A DNA stretch of 64,000 nt, taken from assembly GCF_031877795.1 (NCBI RefSeq), contig NC_133935.1, positions 51,403,330-51,467,329 of the forward strand, read 5' to 3'. Made by a program: the position numbers and the translations under genes. The DNA is from Strix aluco. Its lineage: Eukaryota > Chordata > Aves > Strigiformes > Strigidae. Shown here one piece after another: positions 1 through 10,564 of the stretch. The notes below the pieces were generated by a model, which saw only the letters and a program-made list of their open reading frames with translations, was not told the DNA's origin and did no database searches. Position 1 is the first letter of the stretch, and every line of letters begins with the position of its first letter.

Positions 1-3000
1 CAGAGCACAAAGTGAATTCTGCAGACTCTGATTTTAAATCCAGTAACTGTGAAGAGTCTGCAATAGGCAATCTCCAACATGCAGAGACTTAGTGAACATG
101 CCATGATTACAGGTAACCAGAGCTGGTCATTGTTTAAAAGTGTTAAAACTGTACAAAGAGCTATAGAAAATATTTGTTTCTGTACTATGGTACTGGTGCT
201 GGTCTCCAGGTGCTGGTCTTCTTTTGCTTTTCTTCATGCAGAAGACTGGGACCAAACTGAGGAGAAAAGAGAGTGAGGAAGTGCAGTGGGCTTTTCTGTG
301 CTTGAAAACCCACACTGGTGCACATCTTGCTGCTGACAAGCTTATCATTTTGCTCCATCTAGGTCTGCTTTCTGAGCACAGTAACTAAAAGGAGAGAGAA
401 ACACAGCATAGGTGGCAACTGATGACTCCATAAGATTTACCTCTGTGGCTCTGGTCACATCCTATTGACAATTTCATACAGGAAAAATTGGTGATACTGA
501 AAACATGAAGCACTGAAATGGGCAACCCCAGGAGAAGCTGTTTCTCTTCAGCAATTTGAAGACCACTTTTAGAAATCACAGGCAAACTTCCACCCTGCTG
601 ACCAGAAGTAAGAAAAGTCAAGAAAATCAGCTATATTGTCTTGCCAGAAAAGAAGACCTCTTTCCCATCAGTCTTCAGAGGCCTTGATGGTTGGCTGAAC
701 TGATGCCAGGCCCTGTGGTAGCAGTGTTTTGCACCAGGGGAGGCACTGCTTTAGCACAGTTGAAAAATACAGTGACCCAGCTGGAGCTTGAGAAGCCATT
801 GCAATATCAAAAGGACATTCAACTTGTCCCTACATGGCATGGGGACATGGAGACAGGCCTATTCCACTGCTGCTAATATCACACACCAGTGTGGGCATAG
901 CAAAGGTTCAGCGCTCAGAGCATGCATGGCTGTTCCCTCACCACCTCCAAATGCTGGAGACTAAAAGTAGTCATTTACAGAGCAGAGCTGCCATCCTCAG
1001 AGGAGGAGCTCATATAGTCTGTGCATCCCAAAGCAAGTGTCCTAAACAGGTGAGAAACCTGCTCCCTAAAAACACTTTTTATTGACTGCAAAAAAATCCT
1101 AAGGACCTGCTCAGTTGCAGAAGTCTATACTGTAGGTTTCTACAAGTGCTGTAAGACCATCACCATATGTTCACAAGGAATTTATAGTTCAGTGAATGGC
1201 CTGGAGGACCCCTGCTAATGAACAGGTATTGGTTTATTTGTGGGATCTGACGTGGGTAAGCAGAGCTGTATGAAATCACTCATCTGTGCAAATCTGATGC
1301 TTAGAGATGGGTAAAATTCAAAAACGTGATCTTTTGCTGCCCTTCTTTCCATGAGGATGACACAGGACCTCCAGAACTACAAGGTTACCAGCTTATTGCT
1401 GACTCTAGAAAGCAATCTTAAATAAAATAACTGATAACTTGGATGTATGATGAAAGATATTTTGATAAAAGCAGGGGATTTTAGTCCCTATGCTAAACTA
1501 GTTGATCATATGATCACAGTTTTTTCCACCATAACTCATTAATATACTGATATAATAAGGCATGCATATATTACATAGCAAAAATGGAAAAAATGGAAAA
1601 AATGTTGTTAATGCTTTGAAGGGCTTTGTCATGAAAACAGTAAAATCACATCGGTAGTTGAAGGTAATCTATGATTGATCAGCTCATTCTGACTACGCAG
1701 TTAAACCTTCCAGAGGAAACACAATGCTTTTCTTGAATAACGATGGTGCACGTTAGATGGCATCCAGCTACGGTGCATAATTTGTTATCCCATTTTCAAT
1801 AATATTTATCCATGTATTTTGTAATCTTTTCTGCCTGCTTCCTTGGCAACAAGATAATACCTTATGAGCCATCACCATAAACAGAAATTATAACTGTGAT
1901 TCTTTAGGCTAAGGGGAATTAGACAGCAGATGAATGATGGTCCACCAATCCAGAATGATGGTGGCTGGTTTTTAGCAGAGGGTCGAAATGGTAGACAAGG
2001 GCTGACCTGCCCTTTGCTTGACCTTGATGGGGAAAATGCAGCTTGCACTCAAAATACTCACAGCTAGCTAGATCCTATAATGATATCAAGCCTTATTTTT
2101 AATCTATTTTAATCCAAGCAGGCTAAATGCCTCCAGTTTCCCACTAGCCTCCTCTGCCTGCAGCCAAGGATGGGCAGCATGCAGGGTCTGACAAGGCACA
2201 GCACTGAGTTGTCTGGGATTTAGTTTTGCATCTTCGGTCACCAGAGGTCAGAATAAGCCAGAGTCTTCATAAATCCTGCTCATGATGCAAAACTCACCTC
2301 TTCCAGTCCAGATTTCCCATATGAATATTTTGTGAAACTGCCCAGGTAATGTGCTTATACAGTAAACTAATCTGTCCATAGGTTAACATTTTAAAATTGC
2401 TGAGGGGAACTTCTTCTTCCCCATTAGCAGAGTATGCAAAACTAATTTAAAAACACCATGCCAGGCATCACAGCTTTTTTTCTTCCCCTTATCATGCTAA
2501 TTACAGGGAATGGGAAAATGACTGATAATTTACTCGCATCATCCAGAAAATATGTTTCAGCCCAGTTGAAAGAGTAAGTGATTCTTTACCACCAGAAGGA
2601 GGAGACATGTTTTTGAATCTGGAGTGTCTTGACTCAAAAAACCAGCAGATCATGAATGTACTTTTTCATTTTAGTGGCGCATTTAAACAAAAGGTGGAAG
2701 ATTTTAATTTAGCCATTAGAGGTCAGTAAATCCCAGGTTATTCATCGGTTAGAAACAAGGGAAAGATAAAAATAATTACAGCATTTCTGAAGCTTTGGGG
2801 TTAAATGCTGGGTGAAATAGAGTCCTGGAATAGAGATTTTAAGAGTAAAATTGTAGTTTTCAGCTGAAAATGAGCACAGCTGAAAATTAGTCCACATCCT
2901 TCAGAATTTGTAAGGCTTATTTCAATCACTTAAAGAAAAAATTAAACAGTTGACTGCCCAGTACAAGATCCAGAATCAATCTAGGGAGCTGGGGGCTGGA

Positions 3001-6000
3001 ACTAGAGAATGCTTTTCTCATACATGGACGTGTCACCACTACACTATGCTGCAGAGTTACAGTCTTGTATACTGCTGCCCTCTTGGCCCAGGGATTTGAC
3101 TCTCCTGCTCCACAGCAGCCCAGCTGCAGTGAGAAAGGTGCAAAGAAATACTGACTTCCATACACATATGGGAGGAGAAGAAAGTTAAATTATTCCTCTT
3201 ATACTAGCGCCACTAACAGGAAATTGTCTTAATCTAAATAAGGTAACTGCACATGATTTAATAATGGCTGATCCTGATTGATGAAACATAAATGATGTAT
3301 CTATTGACCAGCTAAAACTCAGCTTGCTTTCTGACCCCTGCCAGAGAAAAACTTGGGCTCATTTCTTCGCTGAACCTTCTCCCTCCAATGTTTTTCTGCT
3401 GTCTAATCTTTGGTTAGCCTATCTGAAGCTAACTTGATGTATGCTGCCTCTAATGATTACTCAAATTTGCTAAACAGCTCTTCATATTTTACTGTTCCTC
3501 GGTGCCAAGGTGCTAACCTGCATCCTGGAGGCATCTCCCTGCTCACACAAGCACATTCTTCTTGACCATAAGTCCTACTGTGCCAGGCTGCCATGTTAGC
3601 TGATATGAACCTTAACCTTGATGCCTTGATCCCCAAATATTTGAAACAGAGAGAATGTGAGCACCTGTCTGGTGATGCACATCCCCTGATGTGTGCACTC
3701 ATTCTCATTAGGGGAATATACCAGGAGAGGAGACAGACACAGATCTCTTAATCAGTTACAGGAAGACTATTAGGCTGCCAATGAGATGTCCCTTTCAAAA
3801 AGACAAAAGCCAACCTAAATGGAATATTCTCAGTGAAAAAGTGTTTATAACATGGTATAAGACCAAGGTGAAACTTCCTCTGGAGATGCCTGCAGTCCCA
3901 TGTCAGACAGTCTGACTTCCAGGCAGGGAAGATTGCCCAAAAGATGAATGGGTATAGACAGGGCCACAGCAATGATCAATAGAAAAGCAAAGAAGCTAAA
4001 AGAGGACAGCTTGTCTAGCCTAGCAAAATAAAGGCTGGGGATAGTTATGAGAGTTGACTATAAATACATTGAGGGGTGAGTGTAGAGGAGGGAGACAAGC
4101 TATTCAGGATGAAGAATATACTTGGCACAAAAACAGATGAGTATAAATTGCCTGTAAATAAAATTTAGGCTGGAATTCAGTAAAAGATTTCCAGGTCTCT
4201 CAAATGCCTCTATTTCTTCTGGGCAACAAATGATTAATTTAAATGTAGATCTTTGTTAATTAAAGAAATGACAAGACATGATTGCCCATGACAGCAAGAG
4301 GCTGGAATTGGTGATCCAGCAGGTGTGTAGGATGGTTAGATAGCTAGAACCCTGTAAAAGTGCTTTACAAATAGGTCTTCAAAGAATAGCTCCATGGGAA
4401 CTTGATAGTTCTGCCCTGTGTGCTCACACAACCTTTTGTGGGAATCCTTCACAGCGATGAAATTAAGGCTTCCAGCTGCTGACTGACAGGTGATTGCCAA
4501 GGCCTGCATGCAAGACAATATGAGGTGACAGCTTGCAGATCACGAGAACTTTGTGTCAACAAGGAACATGGATGGGAACACCTTGGATGGGTGAAGAACA
4601 CCCTTTATTTATGACTTTCAGATATTTGTGTTTGAAACTGTGGCGCTGGGACAAAGGGGGGGAAAAAAGGGTGTCTTCTCTAAACTCCAAAAGCAGATAA
4701 GCACAGAGAAAGGTTTCTGCTGAGCCTGCGCTCAGCACAGAAGGGAAAGACATTGAGGATATGTTCAGCATGTGTCCAGAAGCTTCTTCTTTTATTCTGA
4801 AGAAATAAAACTGAAGCAGTAACGTAGAAGGAACTGAATCCTGTGGTTGGAGATTTGAACTTGGGCTGGTGAGTCAGGCCTGTGGCATCCAGAAATAGTC
4901 TTCTGCCTTGTGTGTCAGCAAGGGATTCTTCCTTCTGAGAAGAGGCTGGGCCACCCCACTGCATCAGTGACTGCAGCATTGGCAAGAAAAGGAAAGACTT
5001 TGCCATCACCCCCAGGGAAGCCAAAGGGAAGGTAGGGGCTTCCACAGCCCTGCAGTGGCAGGTCATGCAAAGATTAGAGAATGGGGCTGTTGATCACACA
5101 GAGTCACTGCGCAGCTCCTGTCCCTCAAGGACAACATGCTAGCAGATTTTGTTCTTCAAAAGTAGAAGCTTACCTTCATGCTCTTCTGTCCAGGTTCAGG
5201 AACAGTCTGATTTATGCAAGTCTTGAGCATTCAATAACTTTCTTTAATTTCAGTGGTTTGTGTTGGGTTTTTTTGTAAATAATGTATCATTCTGTGTTAA
5301 TAGAGAAGAATGGCACAAGACTGTCAAAATAATAAACAGCTTGGTGTATGTGACACTTTAATAATTCTCCTTCTTAAGTATCATGGCCCTTATCATCATC
5401 CTAACTCAATGACAAATGATTTGATCTTTCATTTTCTCTAATCAAGAGCTCTGGAACTAAATGATTTTACTTAATGGGAACAGCAAAGTCACTTGAATAA
5501 TACAGATTCAGAACTCAAGTCAGATGTGACTTTTGAGCAATACACTATCTGGGTCAAACTGTGGATAAAAAAAGGAAGAGTAGAGACTAGGATGAAAAAG
5601 ACAGAAAAATAACTGGAGATAGAAGCAGAAATTTCATCTGTTTCGGTTTAGAAGATAGCACATCACATTAAAAGGCTAGAAGATAAACACATCATCAACC
5701 CTGTTTTCATCACTTAGAGTAGATATTTTAAGAAACTTCATCAACTAAGTAGGAAGTTGCTATGTGGCTAATAAGGAAGATTGGATGAGATAACAACACA
5801 AACAGCCTCAGGAAAAACCCCATGATATAAACTGGTGACTACGGCTAAAAGCTGCTATTTAAACATTTTTTTTTTTTATTGATGTAAGAGCTATCATGTG
5901 TTCTTCATACTGTAGTATCCACCATGAAGGTCATATCTGAAACAATGCATATTGATCTGAGCCTATGTAAGAGAGACATTGTAGATACAGAATAACAATT

Positions 6001-8377
6001 TGGTCCCTGCACCATGCTCTTGCACGCTGAGACTGTATGTATGGGCACAACACAAACCATTTCTGACATTTCTCTGCAAACTGCCCGGTCCTTCTCCCAG
6101 CACTGTGACGTGAGGTGGGCTGATGGCCCTGAAACAAGAAACTTTCTGCTGGGGGTGTGCAGCAGACATGATTCCCCAGGCATTGCTTGTGTCCAGCTCT
6201 CACTGTGCTGGGGCATAAGTCCCATAATACAGTATAAAGCAGTGTGAGCAGACCTTAGCAGCAAGAGCTGAAAGCTGCTATTCATACCAGCCTTCCTATT
6301 GATTTAAAAGCAATTATTTGCCTGAGTAAGCCCTGCTCATCTGAGAAAGGGGTTACAGAGTCATGGCCAGAGGCTTCTGAAAGATCCTATCAGTGCCAGA
6401 TATATGTGTTGTGAGACTTGCACTCTACTTTCATGAAGTGCTTACAGACCCGAGTCTTTAACCGAGTCTTCTGTGCCCTCCTGTTTTGCAGTTATTCTAC
6501 ATGACCATAGCATTCCTTGGTGTCTTTTAGAAAGATCTGGGATATAACTAAGTTTGGCAAGTTTTCCAGGTGGTCCTGAAGTACATAGCCCTGCCAAGAG
6601 TCTTTGCTACTAGCCAGCCCTTCACGAGGTCTCCTAATTCCAGCTTGGACTTGTGAGGGGCTGAGGAGAGGACAGCCCTGTGACCAGCTTGGCTGCAGCT
6701 CCACAAAGATGGACCACCCCTTTTCCAGAGTGCTGGAGAAGGGTCATGAGCTGACAGGATTCCCCGTTTCTGGACTATCTGGGTTGCACCATGTGTTAGG
6801 ACTGTCTGAAGGTAGAGGTGGAGGAGACAGCAACAGTCTGGATACACTGAGAGAGGAATGGCTAAAGAGGTAGCCCAAGAACTGGCTGTAATCACAGCAG
6901 CTTTCTCAAACAGACACGTCCAAGCTGCATTCAGCTTAACTCTGGGCATCTTTTAACCTGACCGCACTACATCTGGACTGCAGCTGGACATCAGTTTGTC
7001 CATCCCTTACTGTCTACCGAGTGGAAAGGGCAACAGTAAACATTTTGCTCCAAGCAATAATGAATCTTTGGTCTAGGAGGGAAAGTCTTGAGAAGCATTG
7101 TAGCATATGATCCTAAAACTCTACAGCTGTTGAGAGGCTGAGTGACTCAGTGGACTAAGATTATGCAGGCAATAGAAATTAATTCTGTTCAGCTTCTGGT
7201 TTAGTACATAACTTTTGGTCAGCCATTTGATCTTTCCCACTCTTCCTTATGTGTAATACTGCAGTGGTAGGACCTAGTTCAGGGCACAATCTGATATTCT
7301 CTGGAGCTGTAAAAGTAATATAACTGCTGAACATCACTTGTATCATGTCAGTTATATACCTTAGAGGTTTAAATGGTAGTGCTGACAGACCCTTAGTAAT
7401 AGGAGTGTTACAGGAATTAGCAGGTCTGTAAGTACGGGTAAATTTCCTCTTCGCGTTTATTTTGTCCTCAAGTGGATCACCAAAATCAGACTCTTGTTTC
7501 ACACACATTAAATAACCTGTCCTGAATATTAAGAAGTTGTGGCTTTCTGTAGCACAAATCCTCTGCCAGAGCTTGCAGGTGGCATGAGTTAAGCATAATC
7601 TGATCTGTTTTCTTTCCATCTCTTTTCAGGGGTACAGGTCTATACGCTGAAGTCATGAAGCCACATTCTTGTGTTGCCCAGTTTTTCCTTTCTTTCATGT
7701 ACTTGATGTATTGGGTGCCATTAACATTTAAAGTACTATGAATATGTTCAGCCAGTAATGAAAGTCTTCTTCACAGCCTTCTCAGCTACTGTTCATCATC
7801 TAACTAGTACTGAAATATGAGGGATGCATACTGCTTGAGCTTTGCCATTTGTTTTTAAAAAACACTGGTTCTCAAACAGCATGATGGAAAATTCTGTAGG
7901 ATCAGTGGCTTGAGTGATACATAGAAAGAAAATGGTCATGTGGTCCTCCAGCACGTTTTTTCCAGCTGCTGAAACTGAGATGCTGCTTTTTATCTCCATA
8001 ACATAGATCATGAAAGAGGACAGAAGAAATGGCCTTGACAGTAGCAGAATAGCAGAGAAATGATGAAAAAATCACTGAGGAGTTAGTTATCTGCACTTTG
8101 GATACATTTGAGAAGCCCATAATAAACTCTCTTCATTAGAATGCTTGAGGTTTTGCGAAGTATGAAATGAGTGGAGATAAGGAATTTGTGGCTGATGCAA
8201 GGAAAACAGTAGCTATTCTCATAGATAAATTGCAGTCCTACCACTGCAGATCCTAAAAAAAGCAATTAATCTGTAATCATAAATTTCTTGTACTCTATTT
8301 GAAATATTGGGGGAAAAAAAGAAATTTAATTCTTGGCATTAAATGAAAATGAAGTATGCAATGTGATACTTTGCATT
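1..8377. other. Intergenic AT-rich DNA, no gene recognised
   Basis: No reading frame here looks like a real protein. The longest (about 146 codons on the minus strand at 7,179-7,619) has no recognisable domain, no convincing splice sites and ordinary non-coding base composition. I saw no recent transposon. Small landmarks are a 14-bp perfect palindrome at 1,503-1,516, three short AAATGGA-type repeats near 1,582-1,605 and short A or T runs (for example T-rich near 5,866-5,878). Some parts (1.5-1.9 kb, 2.6-2.8 kb, 5.35-5.5 kb) are rich in TAAT and ATTA cores and could be conserved non-coding DNA, but that needs an alignment. Confidence 0.6.
1503..1516. repeat. 14-bp perfect palindrome
   Basis: The sequence TGATCATATGATCA reads identically on both strands. 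It contains two TGATCA hexamers around a central CATATG E-box. It lies in AT-rich DNA with no gene nearby, and a function is not shown. Confidence 0.8.
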
Positions 8378-8520
8378 TAGGAAGGGTCCTTGAGTGGTCT
8401 TCTAGAAGATCAGCCCAAAGCAAAACCAGCTCTGTTAAGTAACTGCTGACAGACATGTATCTCATCTGTTCTTAAAAATCTCCATAGATGAAGATTCTCC
8501 ACCCTTCCATTGTAAACTTA
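8378..8520 (-). mobile_element. Degraded CR1 LINE 3' fragment (minus strand)
   Basis: Read on the minus strand, this resembles the 3' untranslated end of avian CR1 elements. On the plus strand the order is: a GGTCCTTGAGTGGTCTTCTAG-like block, AAGCAAAACCAGCTCTGTTA, then AAAATCTCCATAGATGAAGATTC, which is the reverse complement of the usual CR1 block encoding the 'tccatcc' motif before the terminal repeats. It is diverged, lacks a clear terminal octamer and has no open reading frame, so it is an old 5'-truncated copy. Both boundaries are approximate, and the similarity fades after about 8,520. Confidence 0.5.
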
Positions 8521-10214
8521 GGTTTGTTTTCCACAAAGAGAAATTTAGCAGTCTGGACCCATTTCACTGGAACACCCAATTTTATCAGAATAAGTTTCCT
8601 AGCAGTGGTTGGTGCTCTCTCACTCCACTTTGCTGAAGAAACTGCCTGCATCCAAGAAACTGTCCAACCTCATGAAGCCAAATGTTGTCCCTCCTAGCAC
8701 TGGAAAGCCTCGTGATCAAAGTAGCCCCTCCATAATCCAGAGAAGACTTATGATCTAGAAACCTACACCAAATCAAAATTTATACCAAATGAAAACCCAA
8801 AGCAGATATTCCAGGTATTTAGACCTCCCCCTCCCCTTGCCAGTGTGCTGTTTGTTATCAACCCAAAACACTTGTCCTCCTTTTGCTTTGTCTACAATGG
8901 CCTTCCTCTACTCCTTCACTACTTAACTTACTTGCACCGAAAAACCTCTCCTTTTTCATGATCCCTGCCTATTGTAGCCCACTTAAATGGTATTTCTAGA
9001 CCAGATTTTGTGAAAGGCAGCTGAACACTGAAGGGTTTATTCTAACACACTCGGGTACTCCTTCAATACCTAAGAAACTCTTCTGCCTATGTAGACCATG
9101 GAGGGGTGGCAGGTAGATGTGTCCCTCTGGACATGGCAGTCTCCATGACCACAGCTAATCCAACAGTTAGCCAAAGAAACTGCCTGTTCATTTTATAACT
9201 TCTACCAACACAGTGTTATTTTTCCTGCTGTGACAGTGAATTTGCAGCCACTGTCATGTGTCACTGGCCCCCCAAGTCCCCTGAGAGGCAACTGATAGAC
9301 CTGCCTCACTGTGCTTTTGTGGAAGTGTCAGTCTGTGCCCAGTCTCTGAGGAGGGGTTGCTGCAATGGACCTAATCCTCACAGGCCAAGGGGAGCCAACA
9401 TGTGAGGGACTGCAGAGAGCCACCCTTGCAGACCATGCTTTTGCTTTCTGAAGAAACAGCTGATAATATCCATTTTCTTATGTTTTTGCTTTTAGGATGT
9501 TGAAAATTCCATCCAGGAGGCCTAAAGCAGTCCACTGGTATGGCTGACTGAGAAATCCAGAGTTTCTGAGCCCTGATGTCCATCTGAGCCCATGATGTCC
9601 ATTATTTATCAGGTATCCCACACTAGGCCCTCATATCTAAAATCTGTCTCATATATTGCAAGTCCTCATCATCCGTTAATCCTTGGATTATTTTTCTAGA
9701 CATCAAGGCATAAGACATTTCCTCTCTCTTATTTCTTCCTTAAGATTCATACTGGGATGAAAAAATGATACATTTTCTCCTGACATGTAAGTGTACAGCT
9801 GACTCACAAGTGTTCCTGCTCCTCCAGGACTGCTGCTGCTCTATCCCATTCTGCCTTGGAAATACAGCAAGGTTTAGGAATGACCCTTCCTTATATATTT
9901 AAGTAGAATAATGTGTTAATTTTAAAATACTTGCCCTTGTGTTGTGTACCTCAAACATTTATTTAATTCCTTCCCTATTTCACTCCCAGAATTTTAGTAT
10001 CGTGAAAGACTTGGAAACACAAATCCCTCAGGCACCTTTCAAAATATCAGGCTTTATCAAAACTGTTTATTCTGTTGATACACCTTTTCTCTCATTCTGT
10101 TTTTCCCTTTCTGCCTTTTCTAGACCAATTCCGTGTGAAGAAGGAAGAATGCATTTTCCTCTCCCGCTCCTCTTTTAAGACTTCATAGATAGCCCTGGAC
10201 TCACTGCACTGTAA
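8521..10214. other. Intergenic DNA, no gene recognised
   Basis: Nothing coding is supported. The stretch is mixed composition with pyrimidine-rich parts around 9,640-9,900 and 10,080-10,180. It runs up to the 5' target-site duplication of the solo LTR. Confidence 0.55.
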
Positions 10215-10219
10215 AACAC
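10215..10219 (+). repeat. Target-site duplication, left copy (AACAC)
   Basis: The five bases AACAC immediately precede the TG terminus of the LTR, and the identical five bases follow its CA terminus. A perfect 5-bp duplication is what retroviral integrase of the ERVL type leaves, and it fixes both LTR ends to the base. Confidence 0.85.
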
Positions 10220-10298
10220 TGTCCTGGTTTAGCCAGGATAGGGTTAAGTTTCCCCAGCAGTGGGGGGAAGCTCTAGCCGGGTTATTCATATATCATGC

Positions 10299-10306
10299 TG
10301 ACGTCA
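10299..10306. promoter_or_regulatory. Perfect cAMP response element inside the LTR
   Basis: TGACGTCA is the full palindromic CREB/ATF site. It sits in the U3 part of the solo LTR, 75 bp upstream of the TATA-like box, a normal spacing for a proximal promoter element. The motif is seen directly; binding and activity are inferred. Confidence 0.6.
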
Positions 10307-10380
10307 CATCCTGGCGCGAGCACGGGAAGAATTGGTGATCGCGTGGGTTGGCGCAGCCAGTTCTCTCACTGCTGTATCGG

Positions 10381-10387
10381 TATATAC
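10381..10387 (+). promoter_or_regulatory. TATA-like box of the LTR promoter
   Basis: TATATAC lies downstream of the CRE and upstream of ATTAAA in the same LTR, so transcription would be expected to start near 10,410 on the plus strand. Whether this old promoter still works cannot be told from sequence. Confidence 0.45.
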
Positions 10388-10451
10388 TTTGCTCTGTTCA
10401 TTGTTATCACTGTTATTGTTATTGTTTGTTGTGTTGCTGTTGCACTGTTGT

Positions 10452-10457
10452 ATTAAA
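10452..10457 (+). terminator. LTR polyadenylation signal (ATTAAA)
   Basis: ATTAAA is the common single-base variant of AATAAA. It lies about 65 bp after the TATA-like box and is followed by a T-rich/TG-containing stretch near 10,480-10,500, the layout expected at the R-U5 border. Confidence 0.55.
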
Positions 10458-10559
10458 CCTCTCCTTATCTCAGTCTCAGGGCTTTGTATTTCACTCCCTT
10501 TGTGAGGGAGGGGCAGCAGCCGCGTGGTCTCAGACCCCGGCAGGGGCTAAACCACCACA

Positions 10560-10564
10560 AACAC
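10560..10564 (+). repeat. Target-site duplication, right copy (AACAC)
   Basis: Identical to the five bases before the LTR. It marks the exact right-hand insertion junction. Confidence 0.85.

Larger units (their letters stand above)
10220..10559 (+). mobile_element. Complete solo LTR of an avian endogenous retrovirus (ERVL-like)
   Basis: A 340-bp element starts with TGTCCTGGTTTAG and ends with CTAAACCACCACA. The two ends are a 13-bp inverted repeat with two mismatches, bounded by TG...CA and flanked on both sides by the same 5-bp duplication, AACAC. Internal landmarks are in the right order for U3-R-U5: a perfect CRE at 10,299-10,306, a TATATAC box at 10,381-10,387 and an ATTAAA polyadenylation signal at 10,452-10,457. 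Unique DNA follows the right duplication directly, with no primer-binding site or gag/pol, so this is a solo LTR left by recombination between the two LTRs of a provirus. The TGTCCTGGTTT start and AAACCAC-type end fit LTRs common in birds. I assign ERVL from the 5-bp duplication and end motif; the subfamily is not determined. Confidence 0.88.

Noticed and set aside
4680-5066. 128-codon minus-strand frame
   Set aside because: No domain or composition support; overlapping short frames on the same strand.
7179-7619. 146-codon minus-strand frame
   Set aside because: No recognisable domain, ordinary AT-rich composition, no splice or promoter context; consistent with chance in 64 kb.
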